Under the pieces are notes generated by a model. It had not been told where the DNA came from. It made no database searches and saw only the letters and a program-made list of their open reading frames with translations. 7,866 bases of DNA from Flavobacteriales bacterium UBA2040. Its GTDB lineage: Bacteria > Bacteroidota > Bacteroidia > Flavobacteriales_D > Crocinitomicaceae. The position numbers were made by a program, and so were the translations under genes. Position 1 is the first letter of the stretch; each line of letters starts with the position of its first letter. Location: contig DDBE01000084.1 of assembly GCA_002332715.1 (NCBI GenBank), positions 1,259-9,124 on the forward strand, written 5' to 3'. Shown one piece after another: positions 7,077 through 7,866 of the stretch.

Positions 7077-7105
7077 CAATAAAACGGAAAAGCCCGATTT
7101 TATTG
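7077..7105 (-). terminator. Hairpin terminator after yebC, possibly bidirectional
   Basis: The plus strand has left arm CAATAAAACGG (7077-7087) and right arm CCG-A-TTTTATTG (7094-7105), which pair over 11 positions with one bulged base and a short AAAAGC loop. On the minus strand the GC core (CGG/CCG) is followed by TTTTATTGTT, a usable U-tract, 38 bases after the yebC stop. Because the arms are A/T-rich on both sides, it could also terminate plus-strand transcription. A weak TA-TGC-TTTG element (7117-7109) lies just upstream. If it is a porW promoter, the hairpin would instead form the 5' end of the porW mRNA. Confidence 0.6.
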
Positions 7106-7142
7106 TATCAAAGCATAAATTTATGAATTCTCGATAAATTAA

Positions 7143-7853
7143 TTAGGCAATGTTGGTGAAAACTTGTTGAATGTCGTCATCGTCTTCGATTTTATCTAAC
7201 ATTTTTTCAATATCGACCAATTGTTCGTCAGAAAACTCAACGGGTGAAGTTGGAATACGCTCCAAATTCGATTTTGTTGGCTCAATTCCTTTTTCTTCCA
7301 AGGCCGTCGCCAGAGTTCCGAAAGACGTGTAGTCGCCATAAATCACGAATTTATCTTCCAAAACTTCGATTTCTTCCAAACCAGCATCGATTAGTTCAAG
7401 CTCCAATTCCTCTGGGTCCATTCCTTCCGCTTTTTCAATCTCGAAGATGCATTTGCGGTTGAACATAAATTCCAATGAACCCGTTGCTACAATAGCTCCA
7501 TTCGCTTTATTAAAATACGATTTTACATTCGCCACTGTTCGCGTTGGATTGTCTGTTGCGCATTCCATAAAGACCAAAACACCGTGAGGTCCTTTTCCTT
7601 CGTAAATAATTTCGTGGAATGCTTCAACATCCTTCGCCGAAGCTCTTTTGATAGCCGCTTCAATATTGTCTTTCGGCATGTTTTGGGCCTTCGCATTTTG
7701 AATCGCTGAGCGTAACGACCCGTTCATAGCTGGATCTTCGCCACCTTCTTTGGCCGCCATCGTAATCGCTTTCCCCAATCGAGGAAACAATTTCGACATT
7801 TTGTCCCAACGCTTTTCTTTTGCTGCTCTACGGTATTCAAACGCTCTTCCCAT
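7143..7853 (-). CDS. yebC: YebC/TACO1-family protein
   Basis: This 236-residue cytoplasmic protein is full length for the family (usually about 235-250). The N-terminus [23 protein letters not shown] is the Bacteroidota-style version of the usual MAGHSKW start. It is followed by the helical domain with [15 protein letters not shown] (27-41) and [14 protein letters not shown] (58-71). The signature [23 protein letters not shown] spans 84-106, and TGSLEFMF lies at 124-131. The acidic C-terminal part (about 140-236) is typical. Family members have been described as DNA-binding transcription regulators (PmpR, YebC) and, for YebC2 and mitochondrial TACO1, as ribosome-associated translation factors that relieve stalling at proline-rich stretches. 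The sequence does not decide between these roles. The start at 7853 lies 13 bases inside the window edge behind an A-rich leader. The gene is followed by a hairpin terminator and appears separate from porW. Confidence 0.96.
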   Translation of the reverse strand: MGRAFEYRRAAKEKRWDKMSKLFPRLGKAITMAAKEGGEDPAMNGSLRSAIQNAKAQNMPKDNIEAAIKRASAKDVEAFHEIIYEGKGPHGVLVFMECATDNPTRTVANVKSYFNKANGAIVATGSLEFMFNRKCIFEIEKAEGMDPEELELELIDAGLEEIEVLEDKFVIYGDYTSFGTLATALEEKGIEPTKSNLERIPTSPVEFSDEQLVDIEKMLDKIEDDDDIQQVFTNIA

Positions 7854-7866
7854 TTCTGAATTTTTT

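Noticed and set aside
7854..7866. Bases upstream of yebC
   Set aside because: Only 13 A-rich bases remain before the window edge, too few to call a promoter or neighbour gene.

Overview
The window looks like a chromosomal segment of a low-GC Bacteroidota bacterium, probably Flavobacteriia or a Crocinitomicaceae-like relative. The lineage call rests on three things. There is a PorW/SprE-type TPR lipoprotein, specific to type IX secretion/gliding Bacteroidota. There are promoter elements of the TTTG-N(~20)-TAnnTTTG type. The RecA, YebC and reprolysin-like protein sequences have a Bacteroidota character. The species is not identifiable from the sequence alone.

All eight genes lie on the minus strand, so transcription runs from high to low coordinates. 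In that order they are: a YebC/TACO1-family protein (7143-7853); a PorW/SprE-like T9SS lipoprotein (4383-7055); a bactofilin (3949-4365); AtpZ (3728-3949); a four-helix AtpI-like membrane protein (3367-3735); a Bcp/PrxQ peroxiredoxin (2792-3259); RecA (1665-2693); and the 5' part of a secreted reprolysin-like (M12B-type) metalloprotease, which has no stop codon before the window edge (1-1551). No tRNA, rRNA, CRISPR, insertion sequence or phage gene was seen.

The transcription layout can be read from the gaps. A hairpin after yebC (7077-7105) separates it from a tight four-gene unit, porW - bactofilin - atpZ - atpI-like. Within that unit the gap is 17 bp, then there are overlaps of 1 bp and 8 bp. 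The unit ends at a weak terminator (3318-3347). bcp has its own TAnnTTTG promoter. recA has a 98-bp leader with two dyads and a strong terminator (1614-1645). The protease has the clearest promoter in the window.

Functionally, the PorW-like protein belongs to the machine that exports proteins such as the protease at the other end of the window, if that protease carries a T9SS C-terminal signal (not visible here). AtpZ and the AtpI-like protein are normally ATP-synthase assembly accessories, yet no F1Fo structural gene follows them. recA and bcp are stand-alone housekeeping/stress genes.

I do not see a clearly new system. The most unusual points are the orphaned atpZ/atpI-like pair behind a T9SS gene and a bactofilin, a Gly-to-Asn change in the zinc motif of the protease, a start-codon problem in porW caused by a hairpin, and the dyads upstream of recA.
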